From an uncultured Acidimicrobiales bacterium (lineage in GTDB: Bacteria > Actinomycetota > Acidimicrobiia > Acidimicrobiales > SZUA-35): a stretch of DNA of 64,000 nt. The stretch spans positions 71,710 to 135,709 of the forward strand of contig CAKZXA010000032.1 in NCBI GenBank assembly GCA_937922045.1. Direction: 5' to 3'. The translations under genes and the position numbers were made by a program. The notes under the pieces were generated by a model. It worked only from the letters and a program-made list of their open reading frames with translations. It searched no databases and was not told the origin of the DNA. Positions 8,046 to 17,422 of this stretch are shown piece by piece. How positions within the stretch are numbered: the first letter of the stretch is position 1; the number at the start of each line of letters is the position of its first letter.

Positions 8046-8121
8046 ACGACATCTTCGAAGGCACCGAACAGATCCAGCAGCTCGTCATCGCCCGCTCAAT
8101 TAGTGGTCTGCGTATCGAGTA
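8046..8121. repeat. 76-bp direct repeat, right copy (putative attR)
   Basis: Identical to 5053-5128; no intact acyl-CoA dehydrogenase gene upstream of this copy. Confidence 0.95.
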
Positions 8122-8251
8122 AGACCGCTGGGGTCGACCGAGCCGTGGGTGCCGGTTGGACCTTTCCATGGACCTCACGTAGCCTCTCGGGTGGAGCGCT
8201 TGCCCGCGAGCACTCCACGGATATCCGACGAGACGAGAGGCTTGCGAACGT

Positions 8252-9799
8252 ATGGTCTACCCCGGACGACACGCAGCAACGAACCCGGACCGGCCCGCCG
8301 TTGTCATGGCGGCAACCGGGGAGGTCCAGACCTTCGCCGATCTTGACCGCGCCGCTAACCAGCTGTCGCAAGTGTTTGCCTCCGCCGGCCTCAAGCCAGG
8401 CGATCACATCGCCTTCTGTTTGGAGAACCACGCCCGCTACCTGGAGATCTGTTGGGGTGCCCGCTATGCCGGGCTGATCTACACCGCAATGTCGTCGCGC
8501 CTCACCACCGAAGAGATGAGCTACATCATCGACAACTGTGAAGCCCAAGCCTTCATAACGTCGAACCACAAACGAGAGCAGGCCGAGGAGCTTTCAGGCC
8601 AGATGCCGAGGGTGAAACTGCGGCTGATGCTCGACGGCACGATCGACGGCTACGGATCGTATGAGGACGAGGTGGCCGCAGCCAGCCCCGAACCTCTGGA
8701 GAATCGGGTCGCCGGAACCGACATGCTGTACTCCTCGGGCACGACCGGCCGCCCAAAGGGCGTCATGCAGGCCTGGGAACCCGAACCGCTCGACGCGGCC
8801 GAGGGGCCGGTGAACAACCTGCTCACCCTTCTCTTCGGCATGGGACCCGAGTCGATCTATCTCTCGCCTGCCCCTCTCTACCATGCGGCCCCGCTGAGGT
8901 TCTGCATGTCGACCCACGCACTCGGCGCCACGGTTGTGGTGATGGAACGCTTCGACGCTCAGGAGTACCTCGAGGCGATCGAGCGCTACAAGGCCACCAC
9001 CAGCCAGGTGGTGCCCACAATGTTTGTGCGCATGCTGAAACTCGACCAGGCCGTCCGCGACCGCTATGACGTCTCAAGTATCAACACCGTGGTTCACGCC
9101 GCCGCGCCGTGCCCGGTTGCGGTCAAGGAGCAGATGATCGACTGGTGGGGTCCGGTGCTTCACGAGTACTACGCGGGCACCGAAGGAAACGGTTTCGTCT
9201 ACTGCAACTCAGAGATGTGGCTAAGCCATAAGGGAACCGTTGGTCAACCCATCAACTGCAGTGTTCGCATCTGCGACCCGGAAGGCAACGAGGTTCCGGT
9301 AGGGGAGACCGGCACGATCTTTTTCGAGGGTGGCGGCAGTTTCGAATACCACGACGACCCAGAAAAGACAGCAAGTTCCCGCCACCCCAGCGGCTGGTCG
9401 ACGCTCGGCGACATTGGAAAACTCGACGAAGACGGCTTCCTCTACCTCACCGACCGCAAGGCGCACATGATCATCTCGGGCGGCGTCAACATCTATCCTC
9501 AGGAAGCCGAAAACGTCCTGACCATGCACGACAAGGTCTTCGATGTGGCCGTCATCGGGGTGCCCAATGACGATTTCGGTGAAGAGGTCAAGGCGGTTGT
9601 TCAGCCTGCGCCCGACGTGGTGGCGGATGCCGCCCTCGAACGTGAACTCATCGACTACTGCCGTCAGCATTTGGCCGACGTGAAATGCCCACGCTCGATT
9701 GATTTTCGAGACGAGCTACCACGCCACCCGACCGGCAAGCTCTACAAGCGCTTGTTGAAGGACGAGTACTGGCAAGGACATGATTCCCGCATCATCTAG
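8252..9799 (+). CDS. Acyl-CoA synthetase / AMP-dependent synthetase-ligase (FadD-like)
   Basis: YSSGTTGRPKGVM, HEYYAGTEG, GWSTLGDIGKLDEDGFLYLTDRKAHMIISGGVNIYPQE, PTGKLYKR. Confidence 0.93.
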   Translation: MVYPGRHAATNPDRPAVVMAATGEVQTFADLDRAANQLSQVFASAGLKPGDHIAFCLENHARYLEICWGARYAGLIYTAMSSRLTTEEMSYIIDNCEAQAFITSNHKREQAEELSGQMPRVKLRLMLDGTIDGYGSYEDEVAAASPEPLENRVAGTDMLYSSGTTGRPKGVMQAWEPEPLDAAEGPVNNLLTLLFGMGPESIYLSPAPLYHAAPLRFCMSTHALGATVVVMERFDAQEYLEAIERYKATTSQVVPTMFVRMLKLDQAVRDRYDVSSINTVVHAAAPCPVAVKEQMIDWWGPVLHEYYAGTEGNGFVYCNSEMWLSHKGTVGQPINCSVRICDPEGNEVPVGETGTIFFEGGGSFEYHDDPEKTASSRHPSGWSTLGDIGKLDEDGFLYLTDRKAHMIISGGVNIYPQEAENVLTMHDKVFDVAVIGVPNDDFGEEVKAVVQPAPDVVADAALERELIDYCRQHLADVKCPRSIDFRDELPRHPTGKLYKRLLKDEYWQGHDSRII

Positions 9800-9810
9800 C
9801 CTGGGCGGCA

Positions 9811-11334
9811 ATGGATTACTTCTCAGCCGATCTGGCCGCCCGCATTGACGAGGCCCGGGTCTATGCCGCTGCAGCTCGTACGTCGCTGAGCCCAGCACCT
9901 CTGCTTTCGAGCCGGCTAAAGAACACGATCCTGCTCAAGCGAGAGGATCAGCAGCCATCGTTCTCCTTCAAAATCCGAGGCGCAACCAACAAGATCCTCA
10001 ATCTGACCGACGAGCAGATCGTCAATGGCGTCATCTGCTCGTCGGCTGGAAACCATGCCCAAGGGGTAGCGGCAGCAGCAGCCCGCCGTGGGGTGCCAGC
10101 CATCATTGTGATGCCCGAGTCCACGCCCAGAATCAAGGTTGACGCTGTCGAGGCCTTGGGCGGGCAGGTCATTCTGCACGGAGCGGCCTACGACGATGCT
10201 CAGAAGCTGGCGTTGGCAAGGGCTGACGAGGATGATCTGTGTTTTGTTCATCCGTTTGACGACATCGATGTCATCGCTGGTCAAGGCACCATCGGCCGCG
10301 AGATACTCGACCAGGTAGCCGGTCCGCTCGATGCCATCTTCATACCCATTGGTGGGGGTGGCCTCGCCGCAGGGATCGCCACCTATATCAAGGTGAAGCG
10401 TCCGTCGGTTGCCGTCTACGGGGTCGAACCCGTAGACGCCGCCAGCATGAAGGCCGCATTGGAAGCCGGTGGTCCTGTCGCCCTCGAACACGTCGGCACC
10501 TTTGCCGACGGCGTAGCGGTGAGGAGGGTCGGGGAGATCACGTTCCAGCAGTGCGAAAAGCACCTCGATGGCATCATCACGGTTACCACCGACGAGCTCT
10601 GTGCCTCGATCAGAGACATCTTCGACGAGACCCGCACCGTGGTGGAGCCAGCTGGCGCGCTCGCTGTCGCCGGACTCCACAAACACGTGGAAGAAACCGG
10701 CGCAGCTGGCGAGTGCTATGTCGCCATCAACTGTGGCGCCAACATGAACTTCGACCGACTCGGCCATGTGGCTGAACGGACGGCGCTCGGCGACAAGCGA
10801 GAGATGCTGTTGGCGGTTGAGATCCCCGAACGCAAGGGAAGCTTCCTCGAGTTCTGCACCTGGGTCGGCGACCGGCATATCACCGAATTCAACTATCGCC
10901 GGAACAGTGCAGAGCTGGCCCGCATCTTTGTTGGCGTCGAGCTGAGGCATGGCTCGGGCGATCGGCAGTTGCTCGTCGAGCAGCTGGGCCAGGCCGGCTA
11001 TGGCTTGAGCGACTTGTCGGATAATGAGATGGCCAAGCTCCATGTTCGTCATCTCGCCGGGGGCACGGTCGGCGATTTGCCCAATGAACGGATCTATCGG
11101 TTTGAGTTCCCTGAGCGCAGGGGCGCCCTCCTGCGCTTCCTGAAGTCGGTCGGCGTGGCCTGGGACATCAGCTTGTTTCACTACCGTAATCACGGCTCTG
11201 ACTACGGGCGAGTTCTCGTTGGCGTCGACGTGCCTCCTTCAACCCGCGGCGATCTAGAGCTGCACCTCGATCGACTTGGCTATCGCTACTGGGATGAGAC
11301 CGACAATGAGGCCTGCACGCTGTTCCTGAAGTAG
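9811..11334 (+). CDS. ilvA: Threonine ammonia-lyase, biosynthetic type with C-terminal ACT-like repeats
   Basis: PLP motif SFKIRGATNKI, SSAGNHAQGVA, GGGGLAAG; two C-terminal ACT-like regulatory repeats. Confidence 0.93.
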   Translation: MDYFSADLAARIDEARVYAAAARTSLSPAPLLSSRLKNTILLKREDQQPSFSFKIRGATNKILNLTDEQIVNGVICSSAGNHAQGVAAAAARRGVPAIIVMPESTPRIKVDAVEALGGQVILHGAAYDDAQKLALARADEDDLCFVHPFDDIDVIAGQGTIGREILDQVAGPLDAIFIPIGGGGLAAGIATYIKVKRPSVAVYGVEPVDAASMKAALEAGGPVALEHVGTFADGVAVRRVGEITFQQCEKHLDGIITVTTDELCASIRDIFDETRTVVEPAGALAVAGLHKHVEETGAAGECYVAINCGANMNFDRLGHVAERTALGDKREMLLAVEIPERKGSFLEFCTWVGDRHITEFNYRRNSAELARIFVGVELRHGSGDRQLLVEQLGQAGYGLSDLSDNEMAKLHVRHLAGGTVGDLPNERIYRFEFPERRGALLRFLKSVGVAWDISLFHYRNHGSDYGRVLVGVDVPPSTRGDLELHLDRLGYRYWDETDNEACTLFLK

Positions 11335-11344
11335 ATCTCTACAT

Positions 11345-12763
11345 CTAGACCTCGGCCAGAGCCTTGGAGATGTCCTCAACCGCGGCCTTGCCATCGCCGA
11401 ACAACATCAACGTGTTGTCGGCGGCAAACAGTGGATTGGGAATGCCAGCGAAGCCAGGACTAAGCGAGCGCTTGATCACCACAACCGTCGTGGCGTAGTC
11501 AACATCAAGGATTGGCATGCCAGCGATTGGGCTTTGCGGATTCTCCCGAGCGTCGGGATTGACCACATCGTTGGCGCCGATGATGATGGCGGCATCGGTT
11601 CGCTCAAAGGTGGGATTGATCTGATCCATCTCGATGAGCTGGTCATAGCCGATCTCAGCCTCGGCGAGCAGTACATTCATGTGCCCGGGCATGCGCCCTG
11701 CTACCGGATGGATGGCGAACACCACCTCGGCCCCACGAGCCTCCAGCGAGCGCATGAGATCACGGACTGCGAACTGAGCCTGGGCCACCGCCATGCCGTA
11801 GCCGGGCACGATGACGACGCGCTGGGCCGAGTCGATGATCATGGCCACCTCGTCGGCTGACGTCGAGGTGATCCGCCCCCCGTAGACGTCGTCGGCATCG
11901 GCCACGACGCCGCCGGATGCCATTGAACCAAACAGAACGTTCGGCAGGCTTCGGTTCATGGCCTTGCACATGATCTGAGTCAGGAGAAGGCCGCTGGCGC
12001 CCACCAGGGCACCAGCGATGATGAGGAGTGGGTTCAACAACACGAAACCGGCGGCGGAGGCAGCCAGGCCGGAAAACGAGTTGAGTAGAGCGATCACGAC
12101 TGGCATATCGGCACCGCCGATCGGGGTGACGACAAACACGCCGGTGAGAAGTGACGCGGCCACGACGAGCCAAAGCCACACGGGGGAGGGGCTGAGGACG
12201 AGGACGAGACTGGTGGCGACGATGGCGGTCGTTGACGCCAAAGCGAAACTGCGCAAACCTGCGAGTCCACGATCGCCCATCAGCTCCTGCAGTTTGGCAA
12301 AGGCGACAACGCTGCCGCTGAACGTGATAGCACCGATCACGAGCGTCAGCGCACCGAGGGCGAGGAAGGTCTTGTCGACGAACATTGCGTCGTCGACGTC
12401 GGTCACCTTCAGATCGAGGGCCATGAGCACCGTGGCCGTGCCGACCAGCAACGAGGCCAGCCCGCCGAACCCATTGAAGAGGGCTACGAGTTGGGGCATG
12501 CCGGTCATCGCTATGCGCGAGGCCAGAACAGCGCCGATTGCTGCGCCGATGGCGAGAGCGATCCCTACGAGTCGAAGATCGAGGATTTGGCGATCGGCGA
12601 GGGTGACGATGACAGCGAAGAGCATGCCGATGCTGGCGAGCCTGTTGCCCTCGACGGCGGTCTTTGGTCGAGCGAGGCGTTTCAGGCCGAGGATGAAAAG
12701 GCAGGCCGAGAGCAGATAGCCAATGTTGATCAAGTTCTCGACGTTGAAGGAATCCGAATTCAT
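11345..12763 (-). CDS. pntB: NAD(P) transhydrogenase subunit beta
   Basis: GYGMAVAQAQFAVRDL, HPVAGRMPGHMNVLLAEA, GANDVVNPDA, KRSLSPGFAGIPNPLF; ATG at 12763 preferred over ORF-track start. Confidence 0.95.
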   Translation of the reverse strand: MNSDSFNVENLINIGYLLSACLFILGLKRLARPKTAVEGNRLASIGMLFAVIVTLADRQILDLRLVGIALAIGAAIGAVLASRIAMTGMPQLVALFNGFGGLASLLVGTATVLMALDLKVTDVDDAMFVDKTFLALGALTLVIGAITFSGSVVAFAKLQELMGDRGLAGLRSFALASTTAIVATSLVLVLSPSPVWLWLVVAASLLTGVFVVTPIGGADMPVVIALLNSFSGLAASAAGFVLLNPLLIIAGALVGASGLLLTQIMCKAMNRSLPNVLFGSMASGGVVADADDVYGGRITSTSADEVAMIIDSAQRVVIVPGYGMAVAQAQFAVRDLMRSLEARGAEVVFAIHPVAGRMPGHMNVLLAEAEIGYDQLIEMDQINPTFERTDAAIIIGANDVVNPDARENPQSPIAGMPILDVDYATTVVVIKRSLSPGFAGIPNPLFAADNTLMLFGDGKAAVEDISKALAEV

Positions 12764-12767
12764 AGGT

Positions 12768-13046
12768 TCAGCGCTTCCGATTGAACATCGACAACATGCG
12801 CCCGGTGACCATAAAGCCACCGACGACGTTGATGGTGGCAAGGACGACGGCCACAAACCCTAAGACCGTGGTGAGGTTTGAATGCTCGGATCCGGCCGAG
12901 ACGACAGCACCGATCAAGGTGATGCCGCTGATGGCATTGGAGCCAGACATCAAGGGGGTGTGCAGTGTCGGAGGAACCTTGCTGATCAGTTCGACGCCGA
13001 GAAAGACGGCGAGGGCAAAGAGCGTGAGGGCTACCAGCAGGGTCAT
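12768..13046 (-). CDS. pntAB: NAD(P) transhydrogenase subunit alpha, membrane part
   Basis: 92 aa membrane protein with TPLMSGSNAISGI and NVVGGFMVTGRML. Confidence 0.92.
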   Translation of the reverse strand: MTLLVALTLFALAVFLGVELISKVPPTLHTPLMSGSNAISGITLIGAVVSAGSEHSNLTTVLGFVAVVLATINVVGGFMVTGRMLSMFNRKR

Positions 13047-14245
13047 GGTGTTGTTCCCGTATCGGTTGATTCAGCAGAACTGTCCGTTTCGAGCGGTCGC
13101 AGCCCGAGGCGTTCCCGTACCCGTGGGTGGCAGACATCACCGTCGGTGGCGACGACGGTCCCGGCCATGATCTCGTCGCCCAGGTCGATCATGAAGTCTC
13201 CCTCGTCACTCGAAAAGTGTTTGAGAAGAGCAACCACGTTGTTGGAGAACATGAGGCTGGCGCTATCGGCGGCCTTGGCCGCCAGATCTGTTGGTCCCAG
13301 CAGGATGACGCCTTCGTGGATTACCTCACTATCGGCATCGGTGAGGCGACAGTTGCCGCCGCGCTCGGCGGCCAGGTCGACGATCACAGATCCCGGAACC
13401 ATGGCTTCAACCATTTCGGTTGTGAGCAGTTCAGGGCTCTCCGCTCCGGGTATGGCGGCTGTCGTGATGACGACGTCGGCTTCGGCCACGAATGGTGTGA
13501 GTTGTTCTTGCTGCCGCCGGCCGGCATCGTCGCTCTGCTTCTTGGCATAGCCGCCAGCGTCTTCACTATCGTTGGACTCGAGGTCGAACTCGACCGCCTT
13601 TGCGCCCAGCGATCGAATTTGCTCCACGGCCGCTGGTCGGATGTCGTAGCCGGAGACGATGGCGCCGAGCCTTCGAGCCGTGGCGATGGCCTGGAGGCCC
13701 GCTACCCCGGCGCCGAGCACGAGAACCTTGGTCGCAGGCACCGTGCCGGCGGCGGTCATGAGCATCGGAAACATCTTGGCTGATCGAGATGCGGCGAGAA
13801 GGACGGCCTGGTAGCCAGCCACGGTTGCCATCGACGAAAGCACATCCATCGACTGGGCTCGGGTGATACGGGGTACCAGTTCAAGCGAGACGATCGTGGC
13901 CCCGGTTGCCGCCAGTTTGGCCGCATCCTCTGGTCGCCACAGCGGATCGTGGAGCCCGACGAGCACATGATTGTCGCCGAGCGAGGCCCATTCGGGCTGG
14001 GGTAGGTCTCCTGGGGAAGGCCCGGTGATCTGTACCACCACCTGGCTGTCGGCCAGCACCTGAGATCGCTGGGCAACCGAGGCTCCGGCTGAACGGTAGG
14101 CAGCATCGTCAATGCCTGACCTGAGGCCAGCACCCACTTCGACGATAATTGTATGGCCGTCAGCTGTGAGCTTGACGACACCGGTTGGAGTCAGCGCGAC
14201 GCGCCGTTCCTTTGCCCCGGTTTCTCTCAGCACACCGATCCGCAT
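13043..14245 (-). CDS. pntAA: NAD(P) transhydrogenase subunit alpha, soluble part
   Basis: MRIGVLRETGAKERRVALTP, VLGAGVAGLQAIATARRLGAIVSGYD, overlap with pntAB. Confidence 0.95.
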   Translation of the reverse strand: MRIGVLRETGAKERRVALTPTGVVKLTADGHTIIVEVGAGLRSGIDDAAYRSAGASVAQRSQVLADSQVVVQITGPSPGDLPQPEWASLGDNHVLVGLHDPLWRPEDAAKLAATGATIVSLELVPRITRAQSMDVLSSMATVAGYQAVLLAASRSAKMFPMLMTAAGTVPATKVLVLGAGVAGLQAIATARRLGAIVSGYDIRPAAVEQIRSLGAKAVEFDLESNDSEDAGGYAKKQSDDAGRRQQEQLTPFVAEADVVITTAAIPGAESPELLTTEMVEAMVPGSVIVDLAAERGGNCRLTDADSEVIHEGVILLGPTDLAAKAADSASLMFSNNVVALLKHFSSDEGDFMIDLGDEIMAGTVVATDGDVCHPRVRERLGLRPLETDSSAESTDTGTTP

Positions 14246-14349
14246 ATGTGGTCAACCCCCGTCAGGCCCGCACTTGTCGGCGTTTGAAGCTGCCGATAGC
14301 CAATGGCAGCATAGACGGGTTTCGGCGTTAGGCGGGCCAGTGCGCTCGC

Positions 14350-15297
14350 TTAGGGAGTGAGTGCGCCAGCGCCGATAGCGGCGAAGGCGAGTACGCCGAT
14401 GGCAACGCGGTAGTAGCCGAAGACGTTGAGCCCGCGATCTTGGAGCCAGGTAACCATCCACTTGATAGAGGCCACAGCGGCAATAAAGCCGACGATGAGA
14501 CCGACAAGTGGGTTGAACCAGCCGAAGAGCTCCACCAATTGTGAGCCGTCGGTGATGGCCGTTAGAACGGTGGCCGCGGTGAGGGTGATGAGCCCGAGCA
14601 GAAAGGAGAACTCGACTGCAGCGGCCAACGAGAGCCCGACGAGCACACCAGCCACGATCGTGACCAGGCTGCGGCTCACGCCAGGCCAGAGAGCGATCGA
14701 CTGGGCTAAGCCGATGATCAGGGCATGACGAACGGTGATGTCGCCCAATGCAAGACCCGGACGCTGCATGATGCCGCTGCGGGTGAGAGCGAGGATGCCG
14801 ATGCCCCCGATGAGCCAGGCAACGGCAACGGGTCCAACGCCGAAAAGGTTGTCGCGGACGAGGTCTTTGAGGGCGTAGCCGATGATGGCGGTCGGAATGA
14901 AAGCGGCAATCACGCCGAGCAGCACGCGTCGTCCCTCGGCGCTCCGACCGAGGAGCCCATCGACCATCTGCCAGACCCTCTCTCGGTACAAGAGGAGAAC
15001 GGCAGCGATCGCGCCCACCTGGATGCAGATGGCGTAGGTGTCGAGCGCATCTTTGGCCGCTGGACTATCGGCGAGGCCGAGTAGTTCGGTGACAACGAGC
15101 AGGTGGCCGGTGGAACTCACGGGGAGGTACTCGGTGAAACCCTCGACCAGCCCGAGCACGATGGCTCCCCATAAGGGAAGATCGACGACCGTTTCACCGG
15201 TTGCCGAGCCGAGAGCTCCACTTGCGGTCGCCAGGAGCGTTAGGGCCGCCAGCGCAAGCGCTGCTAGGGCCAAAAGGCGGGTGAGAGTGCGAGACAT
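14350..15297 (-). CDS. uppP: Undecaprenyl-diphosphatase
   Basis: GLVEGFTEYLPVSSTGHLLV and PGVSRSLVTI motifs. Confidence 0.92.
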   Translation of the reverse strand: MSRTLTRLLALAALALAALTLLATASGALGSATGETVVDLPLWGAIVLGLVEGFTEYLPVSSTGHLLVVTELLGLADSPAAKDALDTYAICIQVGAIAAVLLLYRERVWQMVDGLLGRSAEGRRVLLGVIAAFIPTAIIGYALKDLVRDNLFGVGPVAVAWLIGGIGILALTRSGIMQRPGLALGDITVRHALIIGLAQSIALWPGVSRSLVTIVAGVLVGLSLAAAVEFSFLLGLITLTAATVLTAITDGSQLVELFGWFNPLVGLIVGFIAAVASIKWMVTWLQDRGLNVFGYYRVAIGVLAFAAIGAGALTP

Positions 15298-15405
15298 GAA
15301 GCTCAACCCTAGACGCAGCGAGACTCTCTTCGACGGACACACCACCACGATTTCGGTGACGAACGCACGTTCGATTTTGTGAGCCATCTCACGTAGACTG
15401 GAAGC

Positions 15406-15582
15406 ATGCAGCCATCAGGAGCCGAGCGGCCGGAAGTCGACACCGTAGAAGAGTGGGAACAGGTGCGGCGGTCGGTGGCGATGTTGCCGCCGGGGTCGTG
15501 GGCCATGCGAAGGGAACAGGCGCTCGGAGCCCTTGAGGCGCTCTTGCGGCAACTGCGCCTGCGAGACAACGACCAGGACTGA
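15406..15582 (+). CDS. Small hypothetical protein, 58 aa
   Basis: MQPSGAERPEVDTVEEWEQVRRSVAMLPPGSWAMRREQALGALEALLRQLRLRDNDQD; gtagact -10-like sequence just upstream; below ORF-track cutoff. Confidence 0.5.
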   Translation: MQPSGAERPEVDTVEEWEQVRRSVAMLPPGSWAMRREQALGALEALLRQLRLRDNDQD

Positions 15583-15611
15583 CGATCGCTCACCGAGATC
15601 AAGAGCCGTAG

Positions 15612-16526
15612 ATGCGGGTGCCAGTAGACTCGTGGCCTGTGGACTTCAACCTGGAACCCCATCGCGATGCCGTGACCCTCATGGTCAGAGAGGCGAGCGA
15701 TCGAGCGCTCGGCTGGTATCGCACCCTCGATCGTTCGACAAACCCAGCGGCGAAGCACGCCAGCACCACGGGTAGTGAGTACAAGGGTAGTGAGTATAAG
15801 GGTATTGAGAAAAAGGGTATTGAGAACAAGGCATCGGCAGGGTTCGATCCTGTAACCGAGGCCGATCGGGCGGTCGAGACCGAGCTGCGTCGACGGCTCA
15901 TCGAGCTCTTTCCCGACCATGCCGTGCTCGGTGAAGAGTTCGGGATCACGGGCGATAGTCCCTACGTGTGGACGATTGATCCAATCGATGGGACGAGAGC
16001 GTTCATCACCGGCCAGCCGATGTGGGGAACCTTGCTCGGGCTTCAGTTCGAAGGAAAGCCGATTGCCGGTTGGATGCACGCTCCTGTTCTGGGCGAGACC
16101 TACTACTCAACCGGCGATGCAGCGACGATGCAGCTCGCCGACGGGAGCACTCGGCCGCTGGTTTGTAGCGGGATCGAGCAGCTTGAGGCGGCCACGATGA
16201 CCTGTACCGATCCCAACGGTATGTTCGCGGCTGGTCCAGAGGCCGACCGGTTCGGCCAGCTGGTCGAGGCGACGCGCCTCTGCCGGTACTCCGGCGATTG
16301 CGTCAACTATTCACTGCTGGCTATGGGCCTCGTCGACCTCGTGGTTGAGAACGGCCTCGCCATCTACGACATCGTGCCCCTCATCCCAATTGTCGAAGGT
16401 GCGGGTGGCACGATCACCGACCTCGACGGGGCATCGCCGCTTGAAGGTGGCTATGTGGTCGCCGCTGCGAACCCCACGCTCCATGCCAGGGCGTTAGAGA
16501 TTCTGACCGCTCCTGCCGGCGGTTAA
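15612..16526 (+). CDS. Inositol monophosphatase family protein (possibly histidinol-phosphatase HisN type)
   Basis: PVTEADRAVE, GEEFG, WTIDPIDGTRAFITGQPMWGTLL motifs. Confidence 0.85.
   Translation: MRVPVDSWPVDFNLEPHRDAVTLMVREASDRALGWYRTLDRSTNPAAKHASTTGSEYKGSEYKGIEKKGIENKASAGFDPVTEADRAVETELRRRLIELFPDHAVLGEEFGITGDSPYVWTIDPIDGTRAFITGQPMWGTLLGLQFEGKPIAGWMHAPVLGETYYSTGDAATMQLADGSTRPLVCSGIEQLEAATMTCTDPNGMFAAGPEADRFGQLVEATRLCRYSGDCVNYSLLAMGLVDLVVENGLAIYDIVPLIPIVEGAGGTITDLDGASPLEGGYVVAAANPTLHARALEILTAPAGG
15771..15830 (+). repeat. 15-bp tandem repeat x4, in frame (GSEYK GSEYK GIEKK GIENK)
   Basis: Units 15771-15785, 15786-15800, 15801-15815, 15816-15830. Confidence 0.95.
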
Positions 16527-16538
16527 GCCTGCCAGCGG

Positions 16539-17165
16539 CTAAGCGCTCGTCCGCTGTTCATCATCGAGGGCTTCCTGATCTGTGCCGATAGAGCGAACGC
16601 CACCCCAGACCATGTTGATGATGTCGTTGGTCAGCGTTGCTTTGGCGATCGGTAGATCTTGATCGAACCAGGTGTAACGCACCGTGGCCTCGGCCAAACC
16701 GATGATGCCTCTGGCCACAACTCGTCGACGCTCGATCGGCAAGGTGGCGACATCGATGAGAGCGACGATGGCGTTGCAGAGCGATTCCTCGACATCTCTC
16801 ATAATCACGGCCCAAACATCGTCGGTTCGGTTGATGCCGGAAAAGAAGATGGTGAAGCCGTCGCGTTCCTCCTCGACATAGTCGACGAAGGCGGTGATGC
16901 CAGCGGTGACCCGCTCGCGAGGGCTGGTGGTGGCTGCAGCCGCACCGACCACTCGGCTCTGGAGCTCGCTCCCGATGTCTTGCAGAAGGTTCTCGTACAG
17001 ATCGTGCTTCGATGCGAAGTGTTGATAGAGAACAGGCTTCGTGACGCCAGCCGCAGCGGCGATATCAGCCATCGTCGTGGCGTGGTAGCCGTCTGCGGCG
17101 ACCACCGAGCGGGCTACGTCGAGGAGCTGGCGGCGTCGCTGCGGTCGTGGTAGTCGTACGCTCAC
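16539..17165 (-). CDS. TetR family transcriptional regulator
   Basis: RRRQLLDVARSVVAADGYHATTMADIAAAAGVTKPVLYQHFASKHDLYENLL HTH; GTG start at 17165 preferred. Confidence 0.88.
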   Translation of the reverse strand: MSVRLPRPQRRRQLLDVARSVVAADGYHATTMADIAAAAGVTKPVLYQHFASKHDLYENLLQDIGSELQSRVVGAAAATTSPRERVTAGITAFVDYVEEERDGFTIFFSGINRTDDVWAVIMRDVEESLCNAIVALIDVATLPIERRRVVARGIIGLAEATVRYTWFDQDLPIAKATLTNDIINMVWGGVRSIGTDQEALDDEQRTSA

Positions 17166-17422
17166 CAGGAGTCCTCCCGATCGGCGCGGTCGGCCGCCTT
17201 GATCGTGTACTTCAGCACCATGGCTGGAGCCAGAAGGACGGAGCCAGCGAGGAGACAGAAGGCGGCACCGTTGGCCAGCGCTGGTGTGAAGCGATTGGCG
17301 ACGGCCCAGAAGAACAAAACACTGGCTAGCAAGAACAGTCCCATACCAACCCTGATCCCAAGCTTGGAGAAGCGACGCATGCGCTCGCGTTTCACAAGCA
17401 CTGGATCGACGACAGGAGTCAT
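17162..17422 (-). CDS. Small membrane protein, 86 aa
   Basis: Two hydrophobic segments; overlaps tetR start. Confidence 0.65.
   Translation of the reverse strand: MTPVVDPVLVKRERMRRFSKLGIRVGMGLFLLASVLFFWAVANRFTPALANGAAFCLLAGSVLLAPAMVLKYTIKAADRADREDSW

Larger units (their letters stand above)
5053..8121. mobile_element. Putative small integrative element in the 3' end of an acyl-CoA dehydrogenase gene, carrying an AbiE-like pair and a decayed integrase
   Basis: Perfect 76-bp direct repeat at both ends; integrase N-terminal remnant; repeated motifs near both ends; unrelated cargo between two lipid-metabolism genes. Confidence 0.75.

Noticed and set aside
5053-8121. Insertion sequence (transposon) explanation for the island
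   Set aside because: No transposase and no terminal inverted repeats seen; a 76-bp direct repeat of a gene end is far longer than typical target-site duplications and fits site-specific integration better.
9916-11193. 425 aa minus-strand ORF antisense to ilvA
   Set aside because: Shadow ORF in high-GC coding DNA; plus strand has clear threonine ammonia-lyase motifs.
15839-15848. GGTTCGATCC, a T-arm-like motif suggesting a tRNA
   Set aside because: Lies inside the inositol-monophosphatase-family coding frame; no cloverleaf can be formed around it.
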